A stretch of DNA of 64,000 nucleotides from Astragalus membranaceus. Its lineage: Eukaryota; Streptophyta; Magnoliopsida; Fabales; Fabaceae. The stretch covers positions 227,962,659 to 228,026,658 of the forward strand of contig CM076846.1 of assembly GCA_039519185.1 (NCBI GenBank). Reading direction: 5' to 3'. The notes beneath the pieces are model-generated. The model was not told where the DNA came from and did no database searches. It worked only from the letters and a program-made list of their open reading frames with translations. A program made the position numbers and the translations under genes. This document shows, piece by piece, positions 25,288 to 40,179 of the stretch (position 1 is the first letter of the stretch; every line of letters starts with the position of its first letter).

Positions 25288-28200
25288 CTAAGGAAAAGGG
25301 TAAAACAGTCAATTGACTTATTTAAATTTCCTTCACCTGACCCATTGACTCTCTCTTACTCACTACCACACAAAACCAACTCACCACTAAACACTCTCAC
25401 ACAAGTTCATAAATTAGAAAAAAATAGAATAGAGAGGCATTGAGAGGGAGGGGAGAAAAGAGAGGAAAGATCTCCATCACCTCTGGATGCATGTAACAAG
25501 TGACACCACCATCCTCCCACATTTCCCTTCCTCTTCCCATTGAAACCAAGAATAACACCCACACCTCTTCCCTTCACAAATCACCATTTTCGCACCCAAG
25601 CTCCACCTTGGAGGAAAGTTGGGTTCCTAGTGTGTTTGTGACTCCGTTAGAGCTCCAAAAGTGTTCTGAGGTATTGCATGTCAGTTGGAAGTGTTGTTGA
25701 ACAAGATTCAGGAGCTACATTTCGAAATAGAGACTGTATGGAAGAGGACATAGGGGCTGGTTCTGAGTTTGACTAGCTTTTGAGTAGCTTTGGTGTGAAT
25801 TGAGTCTACATCTTCTTGATTGCTGTGGTTGTGTTTGTGATTCTCATCACACAAGGTGAGTTCTATACTCACTTAGTATTTTCTTTTCGAAATGTTGGCT
25901 GATTTCTGTCCATTTTCGGTTCATGAGTTTTCGAGTCAAAAACCGTATTTCGAACTTATAGAAAATGCATGTGTTTATGTTCATGATTGAATGATTGAAT
26001 GAGATTGCTGGATCGAATGTGTTTGCTGTCATGAGCTGTTTTGTGAGCATGTAAGATTTGGATATCGATCGGAATGAAATTGGAATCGAAACGGAATGGA
26101 AAGAATTTCCTGAAACAACAATTTCTGGGTTACTGATGAACACGCGAGGATCGTGCGCCCCCAGTGGCACGGACCGTGCATCTTGTTCGCAAGTGGTCTG
26201 AAAGGTTTTAAAAACATGGCACGGACCGTGAGCCCTAGGGCACGGACCGTGTGTACCCTACGCATAGTGCGCCTCCAGGGCACGGACCGTGCGTAAGCTT
26301 CTGTTACCCATTTTCAAAATGCACCTTAGTCAATAAGTTCCTTCTAATCATTTCCCCAAGGTTTCTCAATGATTATAATACATGAATGCCATGAAATTGG
26401 ATATGCTTGAGATGAAAACTTATTAAGTTATGGAAGTTATGAAAAAACATACATTAGTAAGCGCGAGTGTACACAAGTCAAGTTAAGATAAAGGACTATA
26501 AGTCCATACAAGTCATGTAAATTCTCAATCCATGTAAATACAAGTCAAGTTACCTTCCCTTGAGGAAAGGAAGAATTACTTTCCCTAAAAGAAAGGTAGA
26601 ATGGCATACATATAATAATATATGTATATCAAGGGTGACGACCCCAGATTATTAGCATACTAGGGCAGGGAAGTCATGAGTCTTAGACTATAGTATAACC
26701 TTAGAGGGGGGGTGAATAAGGTTATGTGTGAATCTTGGATTCTTTTCAAAATAAATGATAAGTTTGTCTAAATCAAATGCGGAAAAAGAGATTTGAACTT
26801 ATCAGATATATGCAAGCAGGCAGATCAGGCACAATGAGATATTACTCTATATTCAACATTCACAATAAGGTTGTTTTATAAGTAACGCAATGATATTGAA
26901 TATAACAGATCTACAGTAGTGATAGAGAAGATGATAGATAAACAGATCTGTAGTACAGTGAGTATAACTATAACCAGATTAACAGATTCAGATCAGAGTA
27001 GGGATATAGTTATACAATAAATCCACTGAGTGATATTATAAACAAATGTAAATAGTATAGCTATAAACAGATCTTAAATAGTATGAAGAGTATGATTATA
27101 AACAGATCTGAGTAGTATAGCTATAAACGGATCACAGCAGTATAATAATATGGACAGATATAAACAATAAGAAATGTAAAGAGATAGGGATAGAGATACA
27201 CCAGGAATTTAGCGAGGTTCGGGATAAAAGCCCTACGTCCTCGGCCTCCGGCTTTGCAACCTTTGGACTTGATAACAACCACTATATTGAAGAATTGTTT
27301 ACAAACAGGCAACTTCAAAATAGCAAATCTCAATTCCCCCGAACTGAGAACCCAAGCACCTAGCTAAGGATTTCAACACCACTTCAATCTCCTGATTGAA
27401 CGACCCAAGAGAACCTCTCAGGATTTCAATACCACTTCAATCTTCCCTGATTGAACGACCCAAGATCACCTCCCAGGATTTCAAACCAACTCAATCTCCT
27501 GATTGAGAGACCCAAGAAAACTTCCCAGGATTTCAAACCAACTCAATCTCCTGATTGAGAGACCCAAGAAAACTTCCCAGGATTTCAGAGTGACCCCACT
27601 TAAAATAACGAATACAACTTTGAGATCTATGATCCAATCACTTCGGATAGTATGACAGTATAGTAACTTTAGAGAGATGAGTGATTTGGAAAATAGAAAA
27701 TGATATGAAAGTTGAAGCTCTATTTTCTCTCTTTCTCAGATCTAGAAAATGTATGTGAGAAGCAGAGAGGAGTTGTGAATTGTGGTGTGAGGTGTGTTTT
27801 TGAAAATGAGAAACACACCTCCTATTTATAGGCGTAGGAAAAATTGATTTTTGAAAACCATTTAATGCATAGGATAATCGATTAAGGCCTTTATGTTTTG
27901 ACAAGCCATAATCGATTATTTGACAAACTTGGAAACATTTATTTGCTTGATAATCGATTATGTATAGAAGGCAAACAAGCATATAATCGATTATCTTGAT
28001 AAAAAAGGAAACATTACTTTGCTTGCTAATCGATTATGTATGAAGTGCAATAGGCAGGTAATCGATTATTTTGATGTAAAAGGAAACATTGAGAAGCTTG
28101 CTAATCGATTATTGATATTAGTTCAAATAGGCACATAATCGATTTATTGTTGTAAAAAAGGAAACAAATATTGGCTTGATAATCGATCATTTGTTTTAGA

Positions 28201-29570
28201 TAAAATAGGAGAGTAATCGATTATGTGCTCTGAAAACATTCAGGCACCTAATCTATTACCATAATCTATTATCTTTATAAAAAAGGAAAGAAAGGCAAGC
28301 CACTAATCGATTATTTGTTTTAGTTAAAATAGGAGAGTAATCGATTATGTGCTCTGAAAACATTCAGGCACCTAATCTATTACCATAATCTATTATCTTT
28401 GTAAAAGAATAGGATTTTGATTTCAAGCCTTCAACAAAACTATTTTTAGGGTTTTAATCTTTCAACAAAAAATAGTTTTAGGGTTTTTGTTTCCACCCTA
28501 TGCTTGCATAAAATATTTTTCAAAACTATTTTGATGCACCATGCATGTTTTGAAAAACTCATCTCTCAGCTACTAAAAGTCATAGACCTTCAGTGATAGG
28601 ACCTTTACACAGTGTCCTAAAGAAAGCTTATAAACAATTAGGTTTTGGACTTCTGAGGTGGCTTCTTCTCCAAGCTGCTCCATTTTAATCTTCCTGCTCT
28701 TTGCTTTATGTCCTGTACTTAATTCAACTTGAACCATTAGTAGATAAGGTGTAATTTGTTATCATACAAAACAAAGAGTGTTTGCCCTTGGTTCAACAAT
28801 GAGCCCGAACCGTAGGCCCCTTCCATGTAGCCCACTTTCCAAGGTCAGCGGGATTGGGTTCACCGAGAATCATGAAAATAGAAAGTGATTTCGACGTGTT
28901 GTGCTAAGTTAAAGAAAAGATAAGGCATGAACTGTAGTCGCTTATTAGGGCTACAAGTAATAAAGAAATATAACACGTAGTCGCTTATTAGGGCTACTGG
29001 TTAGAAGAATATATGTCCACGTAGTCGCTTATTAGGGCTACGAGTTCAAAGAAAAAACATGTCCACATAGTTGCTTATTAAGGCTATGAGTTCAAAGAAT
29101 AAAAGCATAATGAACCGCTAGAGTTAGTAAGGGGTCTCGATAGGACTCACTGAGATAATGTTTATCTCACCCTTTATTATTGTGGTTTTTACAGAGAAAC
29201 GGGGAAAAGCAAAGGCTAAGAAACACGGTTAGCCGGTGTGACTCTTGGAGTTATTGATGAAACAGTTTTAAGATTATGCCTTTTTCCCTTTTGTTGTCTT
29301 TGTATTACCGATTGTATAACTATTACTTGCTAACAGTTGTAAATCGTTTCCGCTACTTAGGTTTTAGGTATTGAACAACAAGATTGTATAAGTTTTAAGT
29401 CACGAGACTTAAGTACTTTGTTAAGTTTAATGAGGTTCATGGAACCATTTGATAATTATTTATCGAAAGTTTTTAGTTGTGTTCAATATTCAATAACAGG
29501 AAGTTACTCTGATGTATGTCAAGTGAGGCACTTTGGTATTTCTACAAGCTAGAAATACTGGGGTGTTACA
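25288..29570 (+). mobile_element. LTR-H segment, copy 2, with solo LTR
   Basis: The right part of LTR-H (from the ctaag site to GGGGTGTTACA) is interrupted by the copia solo LTR at 26681-28798. Nearly identical to 7296-11579. It ends at the fusion with the next long interior. The palindrome cluster (26160-26295) and GTAGTCGC repeats (near 28934) are retained. Confidence 0.6.
26681..28798 (-). mobile_element. Copia-type solo LTR, copy 2
   Basis: 2,118 bp, flanked by atgag. It is one G shorter than copy 1 in the poly-G run near 26706. The AATCGATT array is at 27884-28399. Confidence 0.7.
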
Positions 29571-32500
29571 AGACGTCAATTTTGTCCGTTTAGAGGGGAA
29601 ATAGAGGATTTGAGAATGAACAGGGGATGGTTAACACTTGGCGCATTAACCGAGGAAGAAAAAAAATGAAGGACCACTCAGGGTCTGAAGGAGCACTAAG
29701 GCTCTGAAGGACCACTCAGGGTCTGAAGGAGAACTAAGGCTCTGAAAGACCACCCGGGGTCTGGAAGGCTGCCTAGGCCTTAATTGAAGGACCATCGCGG
29801 TCTGAAGGAGCGCTACTAGCTACGGTACTAGTAAAACGGTCTGAGGGGGCCTTTATATTCGAGCGGCCATGATGGGTCAAGATCAGATCCGAAACTGATA
29901 TGTTGACCATAAAGGACGTCCACTGTGTCTTAGGCTGACACAACTAATCTGAAGGACCACTCGGGGTCTGAAGGACTTACCCGCAGCTCGAATACGAGGT
30001 GAAGTCTGCTTTTGAAGGGACACTTGGGTCCTGAAGTTTTTCACGAATCCTGTTGATTGATTGATTGAAATGACCAATGCTGCCGCACTGGATTGAGGTA
30101 CCTGCATACGTCAGCTGATGTGAGGAATGGTGCATGGAGTATGGGTGCATGTTATGCAAGGGCATGTTATGCATGTGCATGCAATGCTATGATTTTGGTG
30201 TGATGATGAATGTGGTGGAACATTCCTGAAGTCCTTCTTTTGGTCTGACCGTTTTTTCCTGATCAGCTCTTTTTTTTATAGAAATTCTTGAAAAATTGGG
30301 TTAACATAGAACAAGAGTAAATAAGGATCACCGGGGATCTGAAGGAGCACTGGGCTCTGATGGTCTAATTCGCAGTCGATGCTTGGCGCATTGATTGGAG
30401 TTAAACTGAAGGACCGACGAGGTCTGAAGGGCATGCCTAAGCCTGATGGATCAATGGGTCTGATGGAGCGCAAACTAGCAACGGTACTAGTAAAACGGTC
30501 TGCTTGGGGGGGGTGGCCTTTTTCGAGCGGCCATGGGTGGCAAGGTCAGGTCATTGACTTGATTTGCTCACCTCGGAGGACGTCCACTGTGTTTTTTAGG
30601 CGGACACAGCTAGTCTGAAGGACCTGGGGTCGGATGATCCGTCGGTTGCTCGATAACGCGACGTGCGATCTGGATTGAAGGACCATTGATGGTCTGAAGG
30701 AGCGCTTGGGCTCTGAAGGACCACTGGGGGTCAACAAAGGTACTGGGACTCTGAATTGTGATATGAGACCAGCGCTTGGAGCACTGACTTTGAGGGAACA
30801 AACTATTGGGATTGGTACATGGCGTATCTGCCTAGAACATACCTAATGAATGCATTTACCTGAGACGGGAAAAGCTATCTATATTTGGCATGTCTAAAAA
30901 TGCAATGAATGATGTATGCGTGCAACATAGGTATGTGAAATGGTAGTCATCCGATGGGATGAATGAAGCGGGGCAGATGATGTGAGTTGAAGTTGATGGA
31001 ACATGGAGGTTGACAACCAACGTATGTGAATGCAGATAAGATATGAATGAGATTGTGCTGATTAATGATGAATGTAATGGAATGAGCAATTTTCCTCCTT
31101 TTGTTTTTTGGCTTTTCTCTTTTTTCCTTTGGTATGAGTGTATGAAATGCAAAGTGTGAATGTGATGCAAATGTAATGCTTTGATGCGAATGTAATGCTT
31201 TGATGCGAATGCCATGCATGGTACAAAGATATGATTAGTGATGTAAAAAACTCTTTTTTTTGGGGCAACGATGAGATCGGCACTTGGACATCTATCGAAG
31301 CAAACAATGTCATGCATGTAATGTGATGAACATGGGATGATGAATGAAATGGGTATACAATGGGTGTTGAACCTGATGGAATGATGGGCGGATTTTTCTT
31401 TTTGCTTTTTTCTTATTTATTTTGCTTCTTTTCTTGACGCATGCAATGCGAATGTGAATATGATGCGAATGTAATACTTTGATGCAAATGCTATGGTGAA
31501 TAAAGGAAACATATGAATGCGTAGCAAATGATATGATTGGTGATGTAGAAAGCTTTTGGCAACGATGAGATCGGCACTTGGCACGTCTATCGAAGCAAAA
31601 AAGTGTTACAGGTATGCAATGTGATGAATGTGCAATGCGAAAGTAAATGGACTACAAAAGGCCCGTGAATGATGGATGTTGAAGTTGGTCGAAAACAGAA
31701 ATTGATAAGCTGTGTGTGCGAATTCAGATAACATGCGAATGCAAATGTATTGCTGGCTGCATGATGGAATGATTTATGCTTTGGTGGGGGCAACAGGTGC
31801 AATGTGGATGATTTTTTTTGCCCCTTTTTTGAATAAATGGATGAATGCGCATAGGTAATGCTTAAATGCAATAGTTGTGGTAGATGCATGACTTGTTGTT
31901 GAAATACAATGTATGGTGCAATGATTTATGATATGGTATAATAGTAATGCATGCAAATGTGTTTTGTTTTGAGATGAGAAATGAGACTTTCGATGCGAGG
32001 GGTAGAGAGGTGAGTGCTTTAGAATAATCATTCCTTGGAAAGAGGTTTGAATTCAGACATGGCAATCTCAAGGTTGTTATTCACAGGCACTGATGTGCAA
32101 AACTATTTGACCGTATTTGCAGACTCGCTTATTTTGCTCTCCTATGATAGTGCCCCATGATGGTTGATTTTTAGGTCCACAAAGTTAGCTGAGTGAGTTT
32201 CCGACTTCACATTATTAACTTGTTTTCTCTCTCTTTAAAGCATAAACATGTAGATTAGTGCAAATACAGATGAATGAGTCAGTTGACTTGGTATGACAGA
32301 TATGACACGTGAGGGGATGAAAGGTAGCTTTTTGCCAAAGTCATGAAAGGTGGAACTTCCCCGATTTAGACTACTGGTGAAGGTGTGTGCATAACTTGCC
32401 CCTGTCTAGTGGTGACGACAGCCAGGGTTGTAGAGGAATAATGAATTGGAAATACCATGACTTTGGAATGAAGGGTGGCAAACAAGAGATTCTGTCTCAA

Positions 32501-35500
32501 CCCACGACGTTTGGTGTTGCCCCAATCTTGACGAGAGCAAGGTTGCCCCGACTCGAGTTTGCAAAAGGCCGTATTTAGCATGGTGGGTCGAGAAATTGCC
32601 CTGGTGTGGTCTCATGGATGTGAATATGACGAGGGGATGAGATGGGCGTAGGGCGAATTTCCCCGACTTTAGGTGGAGTGAAGGGTGACGGGATTGCCCC
32701 ACTTTGGAATGGTATTTCAAGTGATTGCTTCTAGTGGGGTTGTGAAAGGCGACAGAGTTATGGTGATGGTTATGAACTGAGGGTGATATATGAATGGGGT
32801 GGGCAATGAATAAACCTCCCCAAAGTTGAGTGGAGTGAGAGGTGAAGGGAATGCCCCCTAGTACACACTTTTGGTTCTCTTTAAGAACAACTCAAATGCA
32901 ATGAAAGTTTTGACTTTTTAGTATGAGGAGGGGCTCCACTTGGTGACCACTAGACCTTGTTTTAATGCAACATGAATGCATCTTGGAGTGCAAGTCCTTC
33001 TCCTTTTTACCAACTTTCCTTTTTTGATTGTTTGTTTTTTTTAGCAGCTTTCTTTTTTCTGCTTGTTTGTTTTTCTTTTGAGCAGCTTTCTTTTTTCTGC
33101 TTGCTTGTTTTTTCTTTTTGAGCAAACACGTCATAAATAGATAAACTTATTTGTCCTAAGATTAAAACTTTGAGAAAACAGGAGCAACCGGTCATTGATC
33201 AGAATGGATCTTTGGAGTTGTGATGTGGCTAATGGTTAATGATTTATGAAGGGAGGGATAATCGGGCTCAAAGAAGTATTTGATGATTGATGGAACAGAT
33301 GTTTTTTTAGTGGTATGATTTGGCCAGGTTAATGGTTTATGAAAGAATGAGTTATTAGACTCAATGAGGTGTTTGAGGTTTTATTGAGATGAGAACCTCT
33401 TATGTGCCTCACGGTAAAATGAACCTGTTTCAGGGTTGTAACGTGGTCAAGGGTTTATGGAGGATAGGCCAAAGGAAGTGTTTGAGGGTTTATTTCAGAC
33501 AATGATCTCTCATGCGTTTAATGGTATCAGCTCACCATTTCTACTACTTTTGCTTCTTTTTCAGGATTTTTCCTTTTCAATCAATCCTCTCTTTTTCCAC
33601 TTTCTTCTTTCTTTTTTTTTGGTGTGATTTTTCTTTCTCTTTCTTTTGAGCTAAGTGAGCTGATAAAGGTGATACACAATTTTTGATGTGAGATTGATCC
33701 TTGTCTAGGGTGATTGAGATTTTTGGGATTTTTGGCTTAAGGTGTTTTTGGATATGGAATGATGGTCAAACTTCATTTCAAAATCATGATTGCTTGTTTT
33801 CTCGAAAATTAACCCAAGGACAATAATTTATTTACTTTCATATATTTGCTCTTTTTTCTTTATTTCTTTTCATGCTCTAATTTTTGCTTAGGCCGCTCTT
33901 ACGAGTTTTCGACCTAACGAGCTTTTTTGATTTTTTTTTTTAAAAAGACTTGCACCAAAGGAATACAATGTTAACAAGATATCTAGTGACGACAAATTTG
34001 CCCCAGTATGGAGGACCAAGAGTGGTATTTCATTAGGGGACCAACCAAAAAGCCAACTATGCACTAATCTGGGGGATATGTACTTTTTGGGTGGTCAGGG
34101 TGGGATTAGACTTGGGCGAGGGATGATGACAATGTAGGGACGCTAACTGACTCAAACAAAAATAAAGACACATGTCACACAGAAGTTACTACACGAATGC
34201 TTCGCAGAGAGTTAACATTAGTTAAAACGTGAAAGAAACATTTTTGTGGACCATTTCGGTCATTCATCATGGGGTGGGTGAGATGCAATGCTTTGTTGAA
34301 AAATGTGAACAAACTGCTGATTTGAAAAACCGAGTGCCATGAAACACCTTGAGTTTGCAACTAAGTAAGACCAAACTTTTCCAAAGATGAATAAAAAAAC
34401 TTCGCAAGAACGTCTCACCTCTCATCACAATTTTTTAGAATTATTATTTATGCTCATTTGTTATGCATGATGTAAATATGCAAATGAATGAGAATGGATA
34501 ACTACGCATGGAATGAGAATGCGAATGAAATGAGAATGCAAATGAATAAATGTGAATGAAATGAGAATGAGAATGGATGAATGTAGATTTATCGCGTCGG
34601 GGAATTATAAGCTTTTCATTTGGAGAGTACAGTACAAAATTTGATTTTGACTTTAGCATGCATGGCTTCTCTCCAAAATAAAGCTTTTAACTCTCTGGTG
34701 GTCATAAAAATTCATGCAACATGAGATGTTTATTTGACTATTTCTGTAATGCAAAGAAAAAATGCATGTAGTATGTTTTCTAAAAACTTGTGGAAAATAA
34801 CAATTTTTGATTTTTCTTGATTTTTGATTTTTTTTTTCATAAAAGACGGTATGCACTAATACTTGTTTGAATGCAAGTGCAATGCAATATGTATGATTTC
34901 CTGTTTGTCTTGGTGTCGGGAATCACGGTGTACTATGTCTTGCCATAGGTTTAACGGTGGATTTTGATTATTTTTTCTTTGAAACACAACAAGGTTAGAA
35001 TCAATAAGCGAAACAAAGCACATTCCATGCATTCAAACTTAAACAAACACCTCGGTGTGTACGCTGTTTCACTTTTGATTCCACACCGTGCCTATGGCAA
35101 GATTCTTTGTCACTTTGGGATTCTCGGCAAACAAACTTTGATGAAATGCAAGGATGCATGCATGAACTGTAAAAGCTTATGTTAGATGCAATGCGAGAAT
35201 GCATGCAAAATGATGATGATATTTTATGCATGGGCAGATTAGGGCAAAATCTTTATTGGCATTAGTTCAAATTGTTTTTTTTTTGAAAAATGCGGGATGT
35301 ACGTGGTTTCATATGGACTTAGTAAGAGAAAGGCTACAACGGCAACTCTTTCTCTCCTTTTTTTTGAAAATAAAGTGGACCACATACTGCCTCGTACGGA
35401 CCGACAAAAGAAAGGCTACAACGGCAGCTCTTTCTCTACTTTCCTTTTTTATTTCTTTGGAAAAATTCCCTTCTCTTTTTTGAAAACATGCCTAGATTAC

Positions 35501-36060
35501 AATGCAACACACAATTTGGTATGCCCCTTGTGTCCTACGAAGGTGGGGACCTAAGTTCTAGGACAACTCAAATGTTCCTCCCATGTGGGTTCTAGTCACT
35601 TCCTCACCAGGTTACCAGAGCTAATTCTTTCTCACAATAGCACCCACAACGATGGAACGCCATCTGGTGTGAGGCCTCATGAAAGAGCATACTCTGGCTG
35701 AAACTTTCGTGAGAGTCGGAAGGACAACGGTCCAATTGCCAGTCACTACTCGTTTCCACTCTCCTAAGTTTTGTCAGACCTTGGGTTTTGGGCCCCTCTC
35801 AAAGCATAGTAAGCATAAGGTGTGAGTGTGTGTAGTGAGGACATACCGCCTAAAACTACCCACATATATCCCCACCTTAAGAAAGGGAGCAGAGAATAGG
35901 GGACATGGGAATTGAGGAATGCATGAACACGGCATTGTGAACAAATAGAAAAGGAGTAGAACAAAGCTTTCAACTCAATTAATTTTAAACCACACATCAA
36001 GTTAACTAGGCTTGACCCTCGTCTTTTGTAAAAAAAATGGTCCCCAGTGGAGTCGCCAGC
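29571..36060 (-). mobile_element. Ogre interior, long form, copy 2 (noncoding)
   Basis: Nearly identical to 11580-18071. Differences seen by eye include a one-base indel near 32570 (ggccgtatt against ggcctgtatt) and single-base changes near 29884 and 34459. Confidence 0.7.
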
Positions 36061-36332
36061 TGTTGCGCCCGAAAAATCCGGTTTGGGACTTTTCGTTTGA
36101 CAACGCGGAAGAAGTTTGGAGCCGCCACCAATATTTTTATTTTAAGACCAAAACATTGAAAAAAAGTCCTTGAAAAGGCGGATGGTCTTTTGAAAACGTA
36201 GAGATGTAGGTTCGGGGATCGGTTAGGTACGGGGAATGTATTAGCACCCCGCACCTCCTTTCTCCTGAAAGGGAACCATTAACTTGATGTGTGGTTTAGA
36301 CAAAAGTTCGAGTTGAAAGCAATTTATTCTAC
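35956..36332. repeat. Long inverted repeat bracketing the primer site, copy 2
   Basis: Arms 35956-36005 and 36278-36332, equivalent to 17967-18343 and conserved in sequence. Confidence 0.8.
36040..36058 (-). other. Primer-binding site, Ogre type, copy 2
   Basis: Identical to 18051-18069, two bases from the LTR 3 end. Confidence 0.8.
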
Positions 36333-39300
36333 TTCTTTTCTTTTTTTTTTCTTTAAGGTTTGTTTTATTGAAAACGGGAGGGAAGAAGAATATTTTTGGT
36401 TATCTTTGAAAATCAAGACAAAACAAAGATTTTTTTAAGAGTGTGCTTGACGGGACAGGACCCCGCTCCTACGTATCTCCCGGTGCGATGGAGAATTCAA
36501 AGCTACGTAGTTCTCGGTTTTTGGTTTTGAAAACGGCTTAAGGGGTTTTTCGCAATTGGGTGAGCGTTTGTGAAGACCGAACAACAACGGTTAGAATGGC
36601 TTCACTATTAACTCTTTTGAAAATGAAATCATCATTAATGACCTAAACGGCAACGACGCGATTGGTCATTAGTGACAATTGGTTTTACTTTTGAGGAATA
36701 AGTTTTCGAAAATAGGATTGACCTTTTGTGAAGACCAGACAACAACGGTTAGAATGGCCTCACTACTAACTCTTTTGAAAACAAAATCATCATTAACAAC
36801 CTAAACGGCAACGGCGCGATTGGTCGTCAATGACAATTTATTTTATTCTTGTTTTGAAAATAAAAGGGTTTTCTTTTATTAATGAATCTAGGAAAGAGGT
36901 TTTAGAAAAAAAAAAAGTAGAACACTTCAAATCAATTCTAAATCCATAACCAAATGCAAATGAATGAACAAGACTCATACTTTAACAATCAAGCAATCAT
37001 GAACATATTATTCATCAACCAAGATTAAGCATGCCAATACAATCAAGGGATTCAATTATCAAAGATGCAAAACAAATTTCTCAAAGCAATTGTGTTGTGT
37101 GGGTGAGAATTGCTACGGGACGGGCAACAATCTCAAAGGAGTGTATTTACCCTAATGACTCTATGCTACAACAAGCAAGTAGGCTTACGTCTTCATTAGG
37201 AGGTCATACATGTAGAAAGGATGGCACACAATTAAGTCAAGACATTTAAATGGCATCATGAACAAAAGAATGCAATTGATCATAAGCATAGGATATTCTT
37301 AGTTTAAATGAGTAAGCATGTGGATATGAATGCACGATTAAGCAACTATGCATGAGCATACAAGGAATGAATACATGAACACTTGATTTTTGAATGCAAG
37401 ACATGATACCAATGAATGCATGGACATTTAAGAATGAACGCATGTATAGCATATAAGGATGCATAAACATGTAAAAGGATAAAAGAATGCAAGATGCATA
37501 AGCATGCAAGAATGCATGAACATGTGAGAATATGGGAGTATGCAAGTGTTAGGGTGCAAGCATGAGAGTATGTCACATGGATGATGCACATAAATGAAGT
37601 ACAAAGCTTGAAAATGTTTTAGTAAGAAGTAGTAAAAAGTTAGAGTAAGAATGTGGTAAAAATGTTTGAGTAAAAGGTAAATAAAAGCAAAAATGTTTTT
37701 TATGTTTTTTTGTTTTGGTAAATAATTAATGAATGAGTAAAAACCAAAGTGGTAAAATGTCTTTATGTTTTTGGTAAAAAGTTAATGAAGTGGTAAAGTA
37801 AAATGGTAAAAAGTAAATAAACACTAAAACCAAGTTGAATCATATAGAGCAATCCTCTCACTTTGAGAAAAGTGCACTAGGCACTAGTGAGAATCAACTT
37901 GCCTATCATCAACAATTTACAATAAGCAAACTAAGACACAAGAATAAGTGGACACACAAACTAAATTGAGTCATTTCTAGCAATCTTCACCACTTAGGTC
38001 AAGGTGCACTAGGCACTAGTGGGAATCATATTGCTAGATCATCAACCAATAACAAAAAATAACATCTAACACTAAAATAAAATATTAACAACAAGATTAA
38101 ACACCACCAAGCAAAGAACAACAACAAAATCAATTTGAAAATGTTTTTAAACATAAGCATGCGAACCCAAAGGGAACATAGATCCACACTTTTATTTAAA
38201 AAAAAACACAAAAGTTAACATAAAGCAACATAGATCCATTTTTGCAAAGGATTCACATGATTAAGCAAAGGATGGCATAAAACTCACATGAACCCTAAGT
38301 TTTCTACAAGCATGCGAAATGAACAATGCCATAAAACAACTCTTATTTCATGAAATTTAGTGCAAAATGTTTAGAGATGCAAGGGAAATCATTCAAGCAC
38401 AAGAACAAATCCTTCAAGTCCAAGGACCCATCTCAAACACCCAAGGCTCCCTAAGTCCTTGTCAAAATGTTTGAAATGGATCCTCAAAGCAACAACAACA
38501 AGCAGTCAAGAAGGAGTTGGGAGTAGAAGAGAGATTATGCAAGAAGAACTAAATATGAGATGCAAAGTTTCAAAGCTTACCTCAAAATCACAAAGAAATG
38601 AAGAAGGAGATGATATGAACACAAAGATTGCTAGCTCTTAGCAATTTGATGATGCAACCTTGAAGAGAATGGAAGGAATGATGATGATCTAACAAGAAAT
38701 GGAAGTTTTGATGGTGAAAAATTGAAGAAAATATATGGAAGAGAGGGGAAGAGGCTACGGTTTTGGGGTGAGGAAGGAGAGGGAGAGGAGGTGTTTTTGG
38801 TGTGCTAGGGTTTTAGTGTAGGAGAATGAGAGGCCAAAGGATCCTTAGGTGTGGGAATGAGGGAGTATTTATAGAGTTATTTTAGGTTTAGGGGCAATTG
38901 GGTCATTGGCCTTACTAAGTGCTCTAGGATTGAGTTTTAAAAATAAATGGAGGGTTAGGATTAAAGGTCACTTGGATTGAGGGTATTGAGAAAACACAAA
39001 AGGTGAGAGTATGGGAGAGGGAGAGGTGTCGCATGGAGAAAAAATAAAAGAAAAAAATGAACTTTTGTTTATTTTGGGAATGGAATTCTCATGTGTGGTA
39101 GGGTTAGGGGTATTATTGAGATGGATTGTTCTATTTCTAGTAAATTTGCATTTCCTAATGAAGAGGTGAGTGTGAGAGGGTGAGGTTATTTACCAAAGAG
39201 GGCATGAATCTTCATGAGAGTGAGTGAGAATTGGTGATTGTTAGCCTAGAATTTCGACAAGGCTTTTGAGTGGTTATTTAATAGGGTTTGACTCTTCATT

Positions 39301-40144
39301 AAAGATCATTTATAATGCCTTCGGAAAGAAAAAGTGACATTTAAGTCATCTCAGCATGTTTTCGACAGAAGAAGTCTTCACCAATTCGACAGGGAAGAGT
39401 TTTCGACAGGACAGTGTATTCAGGACTTCGTCAAGCAGTTATTGGCAAACAGTTGTGTCGAATTTCAAGACTACGGTTAATACAACGTAGGCAGTATGTG
39501 ACATCGAGCGTGGCACGAAATCCATCACTGGTTAATGAGACGTAGCCACGTGTCCATAGCAGTTTACATTTCAGTCATTATTCGTAGCCACGTGTCCATA
39601 GCAGTTTACATTTCAGTCATTATTTTCTGTATAAATAGTAGTTTCTACAGAGAAATCAAGGTGGCAAATTATTATACCAAACACACAGTTCTGAAACTCT
39701 AACTTCCAAGTCACAGCGAAAACAGAGTAAAAGAATTATTGTACAACGTATGTGAATTTGTGCACCATTCTCTTTACATTTAATGCAATTTATTACTTTC
39801 AATACAAGTCATTTTACATTTCTGCGTTCCATTTTATTACTTCTTTTTCTTTGATTTCCATTTTCATGGTGAATTGTCTCCCTTTTAAAATATATTTGTT
39901 GACAAACTGCGGTGTTTAAAGGCAATTGCTTTGGAGATTTCTGGTTTAATCTCACAAACATTTCTAATAAAACCAGTGATTGTTTGCTAAAAACACCAGC
40001 GAACAGTGATATGCACCAAAGGAGAAGGTTTAAGGATGGTACAAGGCATATTCCTTCAAGATAAGGAATAATAGTACAATAGAAGAGTGTGGAAGAATTT
40101 TGTGAGAGGGAGAGAGAGAGAGGGGATTTCGAAATTGTGGGGGG

Positions 40145-40179
<35 letters not shown>

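Larger units (their letters stand above)
11580..29570. repeat. 18.0-kb tandem unit, first full copy
   Basis: The unit starts where LTR-H (ending tgttaca) is fused to an Ogre interior through the shared bases aga. It contains long interior, primer site, LTR 2, short interior, truncated LTR and LTR-H segment. It is followed without a gap by a second copy with the same junction at 29571. By eye the two copies differ by only a small number of single-base changes and short indels over 18 kb. Confidence 0.9.
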